From contig VNWV01000004.1 in the NCBI GenBank assembly GCA_009801085.1, positions 3,100,001 through 3,164,000 of the forward strand: 64,000 nucleotides of DNA. Reading direction: 5' to 3'. Source of the DNA: Lasiodiplodia sp. COLG20 (Eukaryota; Ascomycota; Dothideomycetes; Botryosphaeriales; Botryosphaeriaceae). The notes under the pieces are model-generated. The model worked only from the letters and a program-made list of their open reading frames with translations, had not been told where the DNA came from and did not search any database. The number at the start of each line of letters is the position of its first letter. Position 1 is the first letter of the stretch. Below are positions 1 through 9,011 of the stretch, one piece after another. The position numbers and the translations under genes were made by a program.

Positions 1-253
1 CTTCATTTTTTGGAAGTGCTTGATTGCTGCCAGCTTGCTCTTCTTTTCCCTCAGTTCTTGGGATTTGCGGGTGTTCTCCGCTCGCATGTCGGCTAGTTTG
101 CGGGTCTTGAAATCGATTTCCGCTTGAAGCTTCGCAAGCTCATCGCTGTCGGATGGTTAGCGTTTATCCGTCCTGATACAGGAAAAGCAGGTTGGCTGAC
201 GCGATGTTTTCCTCTGAATCCATGGCTGACGCCATGCCCTCTTCTGGACCCAT
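1..253 (-). CDS. Partial coiled-coil protein, N-terminal part
   Basis: The minus strand carries an open, highly charged frame that runs off the left edge. From an ATG at 253 it reads through 201, then a plausible 55-nt intron (146-200, GTCAGC donor, GCTAAC branch, GACAG acceptor), and continues in frame from 145 to 1 with a Lys/Glu/Arg-rich heptad-like stretch (for example DELAKLQAEIDF and AENTRKSQELREKKSKL). The composition indicates a coiled coil. The family is not recognised. The true start may lie further upstream, since the frame stays open to about 355. It faces away from the next gene, so 254-653 would be a shared divergent promoter. The existence of the coding strand is moderately supported; the exact start is a guess. 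Confidence 0.45.
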
Positions 254-653
254 AGCTGATGCTTGGGCTTTGGTTGGAGGAAGGAAGTCGTGGGTGCTGA
301 GAGGAATGATGCGGAGTTGCTCGGAAGATCGCGAAGGAAGTAGCAGTAGCACCACTAGGCGGGGTGCGTCCGTGCGGGTGCCTTCCTAACGGGGCTTTCA
401 CGTGCTGAGGAGCTCGCATCTCAGGTGTACTTTTGCCCGGCCTCTCACTCGCACCCTGCCATGTCTTCTTCCGCCACACCAGTCCCGATCAGCGCACACC
501 TGATCCACTAGAACTTCCCGTCAAAGAGTTCACCGGCTCACCTTCAGCGACGCTGTCGCCTCCCTCACTGCTGGCGCGCCTGCTAAGCGCCCCTCGCCAC
601 ACCCTCACTAAGATCATCACCTGGTCCTCTACCTTGTGCTCATCAAGGTCACA
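254..653. other. Divergent intergenic region
   Basis: This stretch lies between the partial minus-strand gene and the plus-strand gene at 654. The last 200 nt are CT-rich (many CCCTC/CCTCAC runs), typical of a fungal 5' leader. No RNA gene or repeat was seen. Confidence 0.4.
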
Positions 654-1476
654 ATGTCCACAGCACAAGGTAAGCTTGCTTCTCACCCTTCAAAGTTTCT
701 GTCTAACATGCGGCGCAGGATATTTGAAGCGGATCGAGCATTCCGATGACCAGCCTGTTGAATGCGGAAATGGGCGGCTGCTCATCGGCCGCATGAGGGC
801 AAAGGTCGGAAACGAGCAGCGAGAAGATGACCTGTACTCCGTCACGCTAAGGAATGGAGGAAACATGATTGCTTGGGGTACGGCGAAAAAGGCGTGCGAG
901 TTGGCCCAGTATCTTGATCACGAAGATACCCTTGTCACCCTCCGATTCCCGACACTCTCCCTGGGCAAGAAGCTGCAAGACGCCATCGCGCAGACAGCGG
1001 AGGACTATCTTTCGCAAACCGCTGATCCGGAAGCTCTGCGAGGCCGAAAACGGGTCAAACACGAACATTTGGACGGTCTCTACAAGCACGATTCCCCGAG
1101 CGACCGTTCCAATTCCAACCCTGATCCAGTGTCTGATGAGCCACTTGATCGTGATACAACCCAAGAAGCCACAAAGCAGTTCAAAGACCAGCATAACGCT
1201 CAGGAAGATGCCCCAGGGAAGAACGAGCAGCCTGGAGAGCAACGACTTGTTCATGATAATGCAGCACAGGAGGCCGCTGAGCAGCACAAGGTGGATCAGC
1301 CTGCACACCATGCTACGTCTGCGGGAGAAGACACCGTCACTAGAAGCCCCGATCAAAACACAGCTTCATACGCTCTTGCTTCACCACCTCCCTCAGGCGT
1401 TACCCAAGAAGCATGGGAGGCTGTTCAAAGATTTTACCAAGCAGCACTGAACGGCGAAGAACCATGGGAGTTTTGA
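654..1476 (+). CDS. Uncharacterised hydrophilic protein, 257 aa, one intron
   Basis: The ATG at 654 (context ACAATGTCC) was preferred over an upstream in-frame ATG because it gives a short first exon followed by a consensus intron, 670-718 (GTAAGC donor, TCTAAC branch, CGCAG acceptor). The joined frame is 774 nt. The first ~120 residues look globular (segments such as GRLLIGRMRAK and DLYSVTLRNGG); the remainder is a disordered Glu/Gln/Asp-rich tail ending NGEEPWEF. A basic patch RGRKRVKHEH could be a nuclear signal. No family is recognised. The globular N-terminus has strands that could suit a small nucleic-acid or scaffold role, but that is speculation. Confidence 0.7.
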
Positions 1477-1981
1477 GAGGTGACCAAATCGCCTTATGCA
1501 GTCCTCCAAGGCCAAAGAGTGAGGTTTGGGGTCTGATGCTTTGTTTTCCTTTTAGTTTCCTTATTTCAGATAAAAACTCACTTAGATCTCAATTTCATGG
1601 TACTCACTTACTTGCGGAACAGGTTGCTTCAACGGTCGATTACATTTCAACACAGCACGTGTGATGAATTTTGATGCAAATCGTGTTTCGGGCTACCAAC
1701 AGCGATATTGCTGATAGCATCGTGCCAGGCCAAAGCCAGGTGCTTTATCCCGTGCTAAGCGCTCTTGCAGTCCTTCCTTCCGTTCGCTAGTACGTGCTCT
1801 GTCAAGGGCCCGCTGCCGAGGACAAAGTTCACCTCACTCTCATCCGCCAAAGGCTGTCCAACTCTCCCAACCACACAGATATCGAGAATTAGCAAGCTTT
1901 CTCGCCCGTAGGCCTCTTGACACCAACAACCCACTATAATCACACAGACGCTACAGTACGCCGTCGTCGAGCAGCTGCAAC
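1477..1981. other. Intergenic region
   Basis: This holds the 3' end of the 654 gene and the presumed leader of the decayed locus at 1982. I see no feature in it. Confidence 0.4.
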
Positions 1982-3093
1982 ATGGCGTCCTCCACCACTT
2001 CCTCACAGACCCTCGTAATCACTTCTCCAATCCCATTGAGCAAGGACATAGCTAACAAAATCAGATCAGCCGTGATTGAATCTATCGTTGGCGTTGGTGG
2101 AAGGACCTTCCGTGTCACCATCGCAGGTATATCCTCGAAGTGAGGAAGTCCCGACACTTTATGAATCGGAATTTCTCGCAAGAGCTGAAAGATATGATTT
2201 TCGAGGCAATGTTCGAGAACCCGGACGACTGCTGGCCCAAGGACATCATGACGTTTCTGTGGAAAGACGTGAACATAGAATTCACGCGCTGGTGGCTCCC
2301 ATAAAGCCTCCAGCCGGTCAGAAGGCCGCACGTGGTAGTCTACAACGACAACATCAAGACTACTGGAGTATCCTACTGCCAAAGCGCGATATTAGACCAG
2401 AGGGTTCTCGAAAACTTGATGGCCCAACCAGAGATCACGATTGAGATCGACAGCAAGGTCAACTCCCTCCAACAAGCTCAGCAGCCTCTCCATGAGCTGC
2501 ACACTGTCCTACCTTGCTTGCCAGCCCAGATACTGTCACTCGTCAAAATATCAAGGAAATACGATCAGTCTAAGAGGAAGATAGTGGTCTGGCTTAAGAT
2601 CGGGATGTGCTCTCCGCCCTGGTATCCACGGAATGTCTCGGAGCAGCACCAGACCGCACTCGACGGGAGAGGCAACCAGTTCAGTCCGGCTTGGGAAAGT
2701 TTCTCAATCTCCGATACAGAGAAGCTGGCACGCTCCCTCATGAGACCATTCATGATCTCGAGGAATGTGGAAGGAATCTTCCGGGAGGACGTGAAGACAC
2801 GGAGCGGAACCATCAGGCTCAATGGAAGCGCCGTATGGGTGTTGTGGAAGCAAAACTGGGCATAATTCCTGCGCACGTATTGGCAGCAGACGCTGCTTCT
2901 CATTGCCTTCTACAAGACCTTCCTGGACATTCATGCGGCAGCCATTGGAAATATGGAGTACACAGACAAATTTTCGAAAACCAGTAATTTGAAAGAGAAG
3001 AGGAATATCGTTGCTTTTTTCTTTTCTTCTACAGCCAAGGGCGTCTATGTGGAGATGGATTTTCCAGATAATTCAGCATTTTTAGGTATTTGA
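1982..3093 (+). pseudogene. Decayed protein-coding locus with in-frame stops
   Basis: An ATG at 1982 opens a short frame. A candidate intron (GTAATC donor near 2015, GCTAAC branch, AATCAG acceptor near 2068) leads into a second reading frame that looks coding from about 2122 to 3093, with segments such as KDMIFEAMFENPDDC, LMAQPEITIEIDSKV and GMCSPPWYPRNVSEQ. That frame is broken by TAA at 2302-2304 and TAA at 2863-2865, and the junction to the first frame near 2120 does not fit cleanly. All three coding-like stretches share one frame, which argues for nonsense mutations rather than extra introns. The frame ends at 3091-3093 inside the terminal bases of a short repeat element. The family is not recognised. 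The alternative is a gene with unusual small introns. Confidence 0.5.
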
Positions 3094-3285
3094 AGCTATC
3101 GTCCGGACGGGAATGTATAATTCTTGATTAGTATGCTAAGGAAGGCACGCAAAATGGGAAATCAATGACGGCGATTAAAAGATCATAATTCTAACAATCC
3201 ATGGGTAGTTGAAGCTATCGTCCGGACGTATATGTAGAATTTTTAATTCGACATTCTCGTCCGGACGATAGCTTCAACTACCCAT
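3090..3285. repeat. MITE-like element with terminal inverted repeats and a nested palindrome
   Basis: A motif beginning TTGAAGCTATCGTCCGGACG and continuing to GAATGT occurs at 3090-3116 and, inverted, at 3253-3279, giving near-perfect 27-bp terminal repeats around a ~190-bp AT-rich interior. A third copy in direct orientation at 3201-3228 forms a perfect 28-bp hairpin arm with 3258-3285 (spacer 29 nt). There is no coding capacity, as expected for a non-autonomous DNA element. A diverged copy lies at 28568. Target-site duplication is not clear. Confidence 0.7.
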
Positions 3286-4529
3286 GTAGTGTTGTATTAT
3301 TTTGAACAAAAAAGCTGAGGCAACTCGAGGTTCAGATCAACGCTAGCTTTAGAATACAAGATCACTGTGTAAATGACGACAAATGAGAGCGTTGTGGAAG
3401 TTGCCATTCAGAGAAGAATACTAAATATTACTCATCTGTTTATATGTTGAGATTTAATGCAACCAATGTCATCAACTAAAACCCTACACTGGTTTTATAA
3501 TCGCCAAGGAGAAGTTGAGTGACAGCAGGACAAGTCAAATGAGAGCGGGAGTGGATTTCACATTTCAGCCATTAGGAACCGCTATGCAAGGAAGAGGACG
3601 AGGTAGACCCTTGCAGCGGCCTTTGGGCCAGCACAGTTGATCGCGACGGACCGCGGGCCCGGGCCGGGCGGGAGAAGTTGAAACGAACTAAGGACTGAAC
3701 AAGTCTAATCTCACAGTGAAGATATTCTCTGCTAACAAACACAATCCCGTTATCTGTATTCATAATGGCCTCGGCCCTGGACAAGATAGAAACGGAGGAA
3801 TTCGAAGGGTTCTGAATGCCTGGCCCGGGTATTTTAGTGGAAACAACTACGTGCAGGTATTTCCCAACTCGAAATGAGTTTGATACAGCAATCATGTACT
3901 GCGATGGTGCCGCAAGAGACTAATCGATGCTAAACAAATCTCCAGCTCGGTCAGCGGGAGAAACAGTGTTGGTGACTTGGCAGGTCGCGACCACTGGGAA
4001 CGCACAGACCGATGCTCTGCCGCTGCGGGGAATTTTGATCCTTCAGTGGAGGCTTCTGAAGGATCCAAATTTCCATCAAAGAGCCAGCCATGATCCTTCT
4101 GAGATCAGCAGATTCAAGCGCCTGCGAGCCTCTCCTTGGCAACGTGCTCACAATGACATGTCAGCAGTAGGCTCAGAAGGGTTACGAAGCGCGCTCGGAT
4201 ATAAGCAGCCCACGCAGAAGCCAGGGCTACGTAGCCGTTTCAAATGGGACATATGCATTGTTACTGGCCCACTCGGCCATTGATCCGGTCGCTTCTTCCG
4301 GAGGCGTTGCATGCATCCATCAGGGAGACCCATCTTTTCCAATCCGAGAATGCGGGCCGTGAATCAGGTGAGGTAGCTGCACGATGGATGGGTACGCTTT
4401 CAGAGGCGATATTCCCGGCGGTTAGCTCGTCGAGATAATGGGGGCCAGAATTACGGTATAATAAGACGATAGCAGGGGAGAGCGTCTTGATTTCGGCATC
4501 GCTGTCGCGTCGCGCAGTCCATCGCAAGT
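3286..4529. other. Intergenic region with possible gene relic
   Basis: Mostly featureless and moderately AT-rich. On the plus strand, 3732-3866 keeps one open frame with a Gly-rich look (HNGLGPGQDRNGG) and no ATG or family match; it may be a relic. The minus-strand frame at 3572-3895 has no support. Confidence 0.3.
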
Positions 4530-5468
4530 ATGTCTCGGCTCATCGACAGAGATAATGGTGTGCGTACCAGACCGATGCAGGTCGTATGCCTTGGCCTGTG
4601 CAGGTATGTCGGATCGACTGATTAACTGGCACTTTAGTATTGACAATCAATAGGACAGGTACACTCGGCTTGTATTGGACCCTGAATGAGCTGGGTTATC
4701 GAACATACCATACAGCAGAGGCCCTGATGGACGGCGATCGGGGCATTAAACTCATGGAAGAATCGTACGATGCAAAGTACATCGAGGGTAGGCCTTACGG
4801 CCGGAAGGAGTTCGACAAGTGGTATGGCGAATACGATGTGAGTGTAGGGCGAGGAAAAGATGAGTTTGAGGTTGCGAAAATTGACGGCCATGACTTTGCA
4901 GGCCATTTCCGATATCCCCGCGTCTTTCTTCCCCGAAGAGGTGTACGCCGCGTATCCCGACGCCAAGTTCATCCTGACCGACCGCGACCCCGACGCGTGG
5001 GTCAGATCAATGCACAACACTGCCTTCGTAGGCGGCAAGTCGACGATGCTTCGGATCCTCAGCTGGCTCGACTGGAAAACCATAGCGCCTTTCTACAGGC
5101 TTTCCTGGAAGATAACCTACCAATGGTGTGGACAGCCGGACGACACCAAGACCAGGGCCCTTTACGTTGAACACGTCAAGCTTGTGAAGAAGATTATTCC
5201 CCCAGAGCAGTTACTATACCTGAGACTGGAGGAGGGGATTACCTGGGAGAAGATATGTCCGTTCTTGGGGAAGCCAATTCCAGACAAGCCAATCCCTAGC
5301 GGGAAAAAGAATGGCCCCGACTTCTTCCATCAGGTAGGCATGGAATTCTACAAGCGCGCATTGACCGGGATGTTGAAACGTTGGCTCGTCTACTCGTCTG
5401 TTCCGGCAATCGCGGGAGGTGTGTGGTATCTTCACCGCCAGCCTGGAGCGCTACGGTTACCATGGTAG
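4530..5468 (+). CDS. Sulfotransferase-like P-loop protein with C-terminal membrane segment, 274 aa
   Basis: Three exons, 4530-4603, 4654-4837 and 4902-5468, are joined by consensus introns (GTATGT...ATAG; GTGAGT...GCAG) into an 825-nt frame. The start was chosen because the first exon supplies VVCLGLCRTGT (residues ~18-28), the nucleotide-binding loop at the N-terminus of the fungal sulfotransferase-like family often annotated as a P-loop NTPase. It continues with GTLGLYWTLNELGYRTYH, an FTDRDPD-type segment (LTDRDPDAWVRSM, mid-protein) and LYLRLEEGITWEKICPFLG, all hallmarks of that family. The C-terminus has a hydrophobic stretch (WLVYSSVPAIAGGVWYL), so the enzyme may be tail-anchored. The substrate is unknown; family members are often linked to secondary metabolism, but no pathway genes are adjacent. 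Confidence 0.85.
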
Positions 5469-6439
5469 TCAGTCCCAGCGGGAGAAACTGTAGCAATGTG
5501 ATGAGGTTTTCAAGAGAGTGTGTGAAAGTTTGTCACACCTGGATTTCCGCTGTGGCAAATGCAATTCAATTCCGTCTTCGTATCCCGTTGATTCGGAGTC
5601 AATCCGCAAGAGCCACGACTGGGAGATTCTAGGCCAAGTGATTGAAATTTGATGTTAAAATAAAGGCTTACGTGCAAAGAGAGAGGTAGGAGGACGTTTC
5701 GTTAAGGCTTGAATTCGTCATTTCACGTGAGCTGCTTTCCAGATCCAGGCCCTAACTCATTCCGCCTCCGTACACCAACTCTCTGTGATTTTATTTGCAG
5801 CGTACCACATTTCAATTACATCTATTTAGCGTAGTGTAAAATGGAGGGGGGAAGAATTGGTGCTGCGACTCGTCTTCAGATGCAGATTGGATCTGTGCGA
5901 GGCAACACGGGAAGTAGGACAATAGCTAGACTTTTTGGTATGGGAGTGAAAGCGGTCATATCGGATTCAACACCCAGAGAAGGATGTATTATGAATCCGT
6001 GTGGAAATATCTCCTATTTTGTTGATTTGTAGTAGTAGTGCGTGACGAATGGCTTGTCTGGCCAAATGTAACAGTATAATGGAATCACAAAAGCACACGG
6101 TGACTTGGAGATGATGCGAAACTTCGTCTCTCAGGATTGAATTTGTTCGTGGTTGCGGTCGCGTTTTTGCATGGCGAAGGCGGGCAGCACATCCCTTGGC
6201 CGCGCGGGCTTGGCCAGTAAAGTCCGCCGTATATCCGTACATACTTGTCAACACCACCACTGAGCTCCGCAGCCCCAATACCTAAGGCAATTGCTGCCGC
6301 GAAACCTCTCTGCCGACGCTCTCCCCCGGCTCTCCAGCTACTATCTACCCATTGATACCCCGGAATCGCCCCGCCGTAGCCGCATTACTACCACCTCCCC
6401 GCGACTCCAGCGACGAACCCCCGACCCAAAACTCTCAAG
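5469..6439. other. Intergenic region and epsilon-COP leader
   Basis: No gene is supported here. The stretch 6290-6439 is strongly C-rich with few G, a typical pyrimidine-rich leader ahead of the coatomer gene. Confidence 0.4.
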
Positions 6440-7583
6440 ATGGATCCCTACTCCGCAGAAGGAGGTACGCGCACCTCCCTCCCGCGCCACGATCCCCCCA
6501 CTGCTACCCGCACGCACACACGCTCACACACCGCCTGCGCGCGCCCAAAACAGAGCTCGTCAACATCCACAACGCCTTCCACCAGGGCCAGTACCAGCAA
6601 GTCGTCGACTTCGACACGTCGTCCTTCTCGGCGACCAACGCGCTGCCCGCGCGGGTGCTGAAGCTGCGCGCACGCCTCGCCCTGGGCCAGTACGACGACG
6701 TCGCCGCCGAAGCCGCCGCCGAGCCGGGCGTGCCCGACCTGCAGGCCGCCGCCGCGCTGGCCGCCTACCTCAAGAGCCCCGGCGACGAGACGGCCATCGC
6801 CAAGGCACAGGAGCTCGCCACCTCGGCCGGCGACAACCTCAGCGTGCAGCTGCTGGCCGGGTCCGTCCTGGCGAATGCCGGCCTGACCGAGGAGGCGCTG
6901 GCGCTGCTGGCGAAGCATCAGGGGTCGTTGGACGCGTAGGTTCTCTGCACTCTTTGCCGCGGGGACTGGGCATATACTTGTTTTGGGCATGGGGGAAAGC
7001 TGACTTGGTGAGAATTTAGGGTCGCGCTGATCATTCAGATACACCTGCAGCAGAACCGCGCGGACCTGGCTGCGAAGGAGGCCCAGCAGGCACGGAAGTG
7101 GGCACAGGACAGCCTGCTCGTCAACATCGCAGAGTCGTGGGTCGGTCTGAGAGAGGTACGTCTACAGCGGGGGTGATGAGATATTGGATAAGGACCCGCA
7201 AAATGTGTCAGGTGCTGACTGGACGGATCACTTAGGGCGGGGAGAAGTACCAGCAAGCATTCTACGTTTTCGAGGAGCTCGCCCAGGCCCCCGCTTCGCA
7301 GGCCGTGCAGTCGCTCGTCGGTCAGGCCATCTCCGAGCTTCACCTCGGCCGTTACCCCGAGGCGGAAGCTGCGTTGCAGCAGGCTATCGCGCTGGACCCC
7401 AAGAGCGCGGACGTCCTGGCGAACACTATCGTCCTGAACACGGTATTGGGCAAGGATACTACGGAGCAGAAGAAGGCCCTGGAGGAGGTCGATCCCAAGC
7501 ACCCCTTCTTGGTGGAGGTGGCGGCGAAGAAGGACGCATTCGAGGCCGCGCAGGCCAAGTACACACCCAAGTTTGAGGCTTGA
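6440..7583 (+). CDS. COPE: Coatomer subunit epsilon (COPE / Sec28), 296 aa
   Basis: Four exons, 6440-6464, 6554-6935, 7020-7155 and 7236-7583, give an uninterrupted 891-nt frame; all introns have GT-AG ends (GTACGC, GTAGGT, GTACGT donors). The protein starts MDPYSAEGELVNIHNAFHQG and consists of TPR-like helical repeats (LKLRARLALGQYDD, ISELHLGRYPEAEAAL, AIALDPKSADVLANT) ending HPFLVEV...KYTPKFEA. Length and the HPFL C-terminus match epsilon-COP, the small TPR subunit of the COPI coat that stabilises alpha-COP and serves Golgi-to-ER retrograde transport in the cytosol. Codon use is strongly GC-ending, as for a well-expressed gene. The next gene, USE1, is an ER SNARE used by the same pathway. 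Confidence 0.93.
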
Positions 7584-8044
7584 AGGGAGTAGCCGAGAGG
7601 CTTGATGGGAGAATGACCCGAATACGAGACCGAAGAGTGAAACAATAACAAGACGATATATGTAGGAGATAGGGGAAGCGGGATCCACCTCCTAGTGGGA
7701 GATCAATTAGGGTACGAGATTCGCGAAGAAGCAATTCGCGTAAGCCCGGCAGATGGGAGGTACGTGCATGATAGAGTAGCAATATCAAGCGCACCAACCA
7801 CAAATAATTGAAACGGCCCCTCTTTTGAGGACTACTTTTAGTATCATGAAAATGCTTGTTTCTTTCCCTTATACGTTCTTGAATCACATGCTCCACCAAA
7901 AGCTGAGCTCGGCTGTTTACTTTGCGGCTATATCCGCATTACCCACTTAGTTCTGGCAAGCGCTGAACTTTGTTCGAGTATTCGTAGTGGGTGCAGATGC
8001 TCCGTGTCATCTCCGTCTTCGGTTCAAGCACACCGGTATACCGC
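7584..8044. other. Convergent intergenic region
   Basis: The 3' ends of the epsilon-COP and USE1 genes face each other across this stretch. Nothing else is seen. Confidence 0.4.
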
Positions 8045-9011
8045 TCAGAACCTCAGCTTCGGCATGACGAACATGATCAGGATGCAGGCCATCCACAACG
8101 CGCCAATAATGCCGTACAGCCTGACCCTCGCCCACCACCCCTTGCCCTCCGTCATCCTTCTCAAGGTGCCCATCCTCTGCCCGGCAGCTTCCATTCCCTG
8201 TGCGCTTGTGTCGAGACCTTTGCTGGCACGGTCCAAGATGTCCTTCTCCGCTTCTAACGAGCTGCCGAATTGCATTGTCTGCTGCTTCAGAAGCGCCGCC
8301 ATGTCCAGTAGCGAGCTCGTCAGCGCCTCCTGCTCCGAGCGGTTATGCGACATCAGCTTCTCCGACCGGTGAAGCGAGGGGTCGGCTGCGGGGTTTCTCG
8401 AGCCGCCAAAGAGCGACGAGCCCGTCGTTGTCGCAGCGTCCTGAGTGGAGGAAGGAGGATCGGCTTGTCCTGGGCGGCGGGAGCGCAGGATGTTCTCGGC
8501 GGCGTCCTGCAGCGCCTGGTTGCCCGGCTTGTGCTCGACGTTCAGGCCGTCAGTGGTGTTTCGGTGCGCGGGCGCGTAGCTGGGAGCATCGTCCTCGTCA
8601 TCGTCATCATCGGTCGAGTCATCGGCAGCATCGTCGTCATCGTCCAGCTGGTTCAGCTCGTATAGGCGTTGATTCAGCTGCTTGATGAGGTCACGTTTCG
8701 CCTGCAGGTCGGCCTGCTGGGCTTGTTTGCGCGACTGGATCTTTACGGCGGCCGTGTCGTGCTCGAGGCGCAGCAGCAGCGAGCGCGCATATTCAAGGTT
8801 CTGGCATGTCTCAATCACTGCTGCACATGGTGCTTGGGGACACCGCGAGATTACCTACAGCGCCGACTTTGGTGCGCTCGAAGCTGGACGTTCGCAGCTT
8901 CGGGTCGGCATCCGACGAGAGGAGGGCGGTTTGCATGCGATCCAGTAGCCGGGTGAGGCTGATCTGAGTGGGGTCGGGCTGGTGCGCGGGAAGGGACTGT
9001 GTCCTGGCCAT
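8045..9011 (-). CDS. USE1: USE1-type SNARE of the ER, 302 aa
   Basis: Exon 1 is 9011-8859 and exon 2 is 8800-8045, separated by a 58-nt intron (GTAGGT donor, CCAG acceptor). The protein has an N-terminal helical part with ISLTRLLDRMQTALL, an acidic low-complexity run (residues ~110-130, DDDDDAADDSTDDDDDED), a SNARE-like coiled coil near residues 205-270 (LTSSLLDMAALLKQQ through AAGQRMGTLRRM), and a C-terminal membrane anchor (LYGIIGALWMACILIMFVM). This order fits USE1, the unconventional Qc SNARE that receives COPI vesicles at the ER. The short lumenal tail (PKLRF) is usual for tail-anchored SNAREs. The start ATG is the only one that keeps the N-terminal helix. Confidence 0.88.

Noticed and set aside
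4530..5468. Secondary-metabolite cluster around the sulfotransferase-like gene
   Set aside because: Neighbours are housekeeping trafficking genes; no PKS, NRPS, terpene synthase, P450 or transporter in the window.
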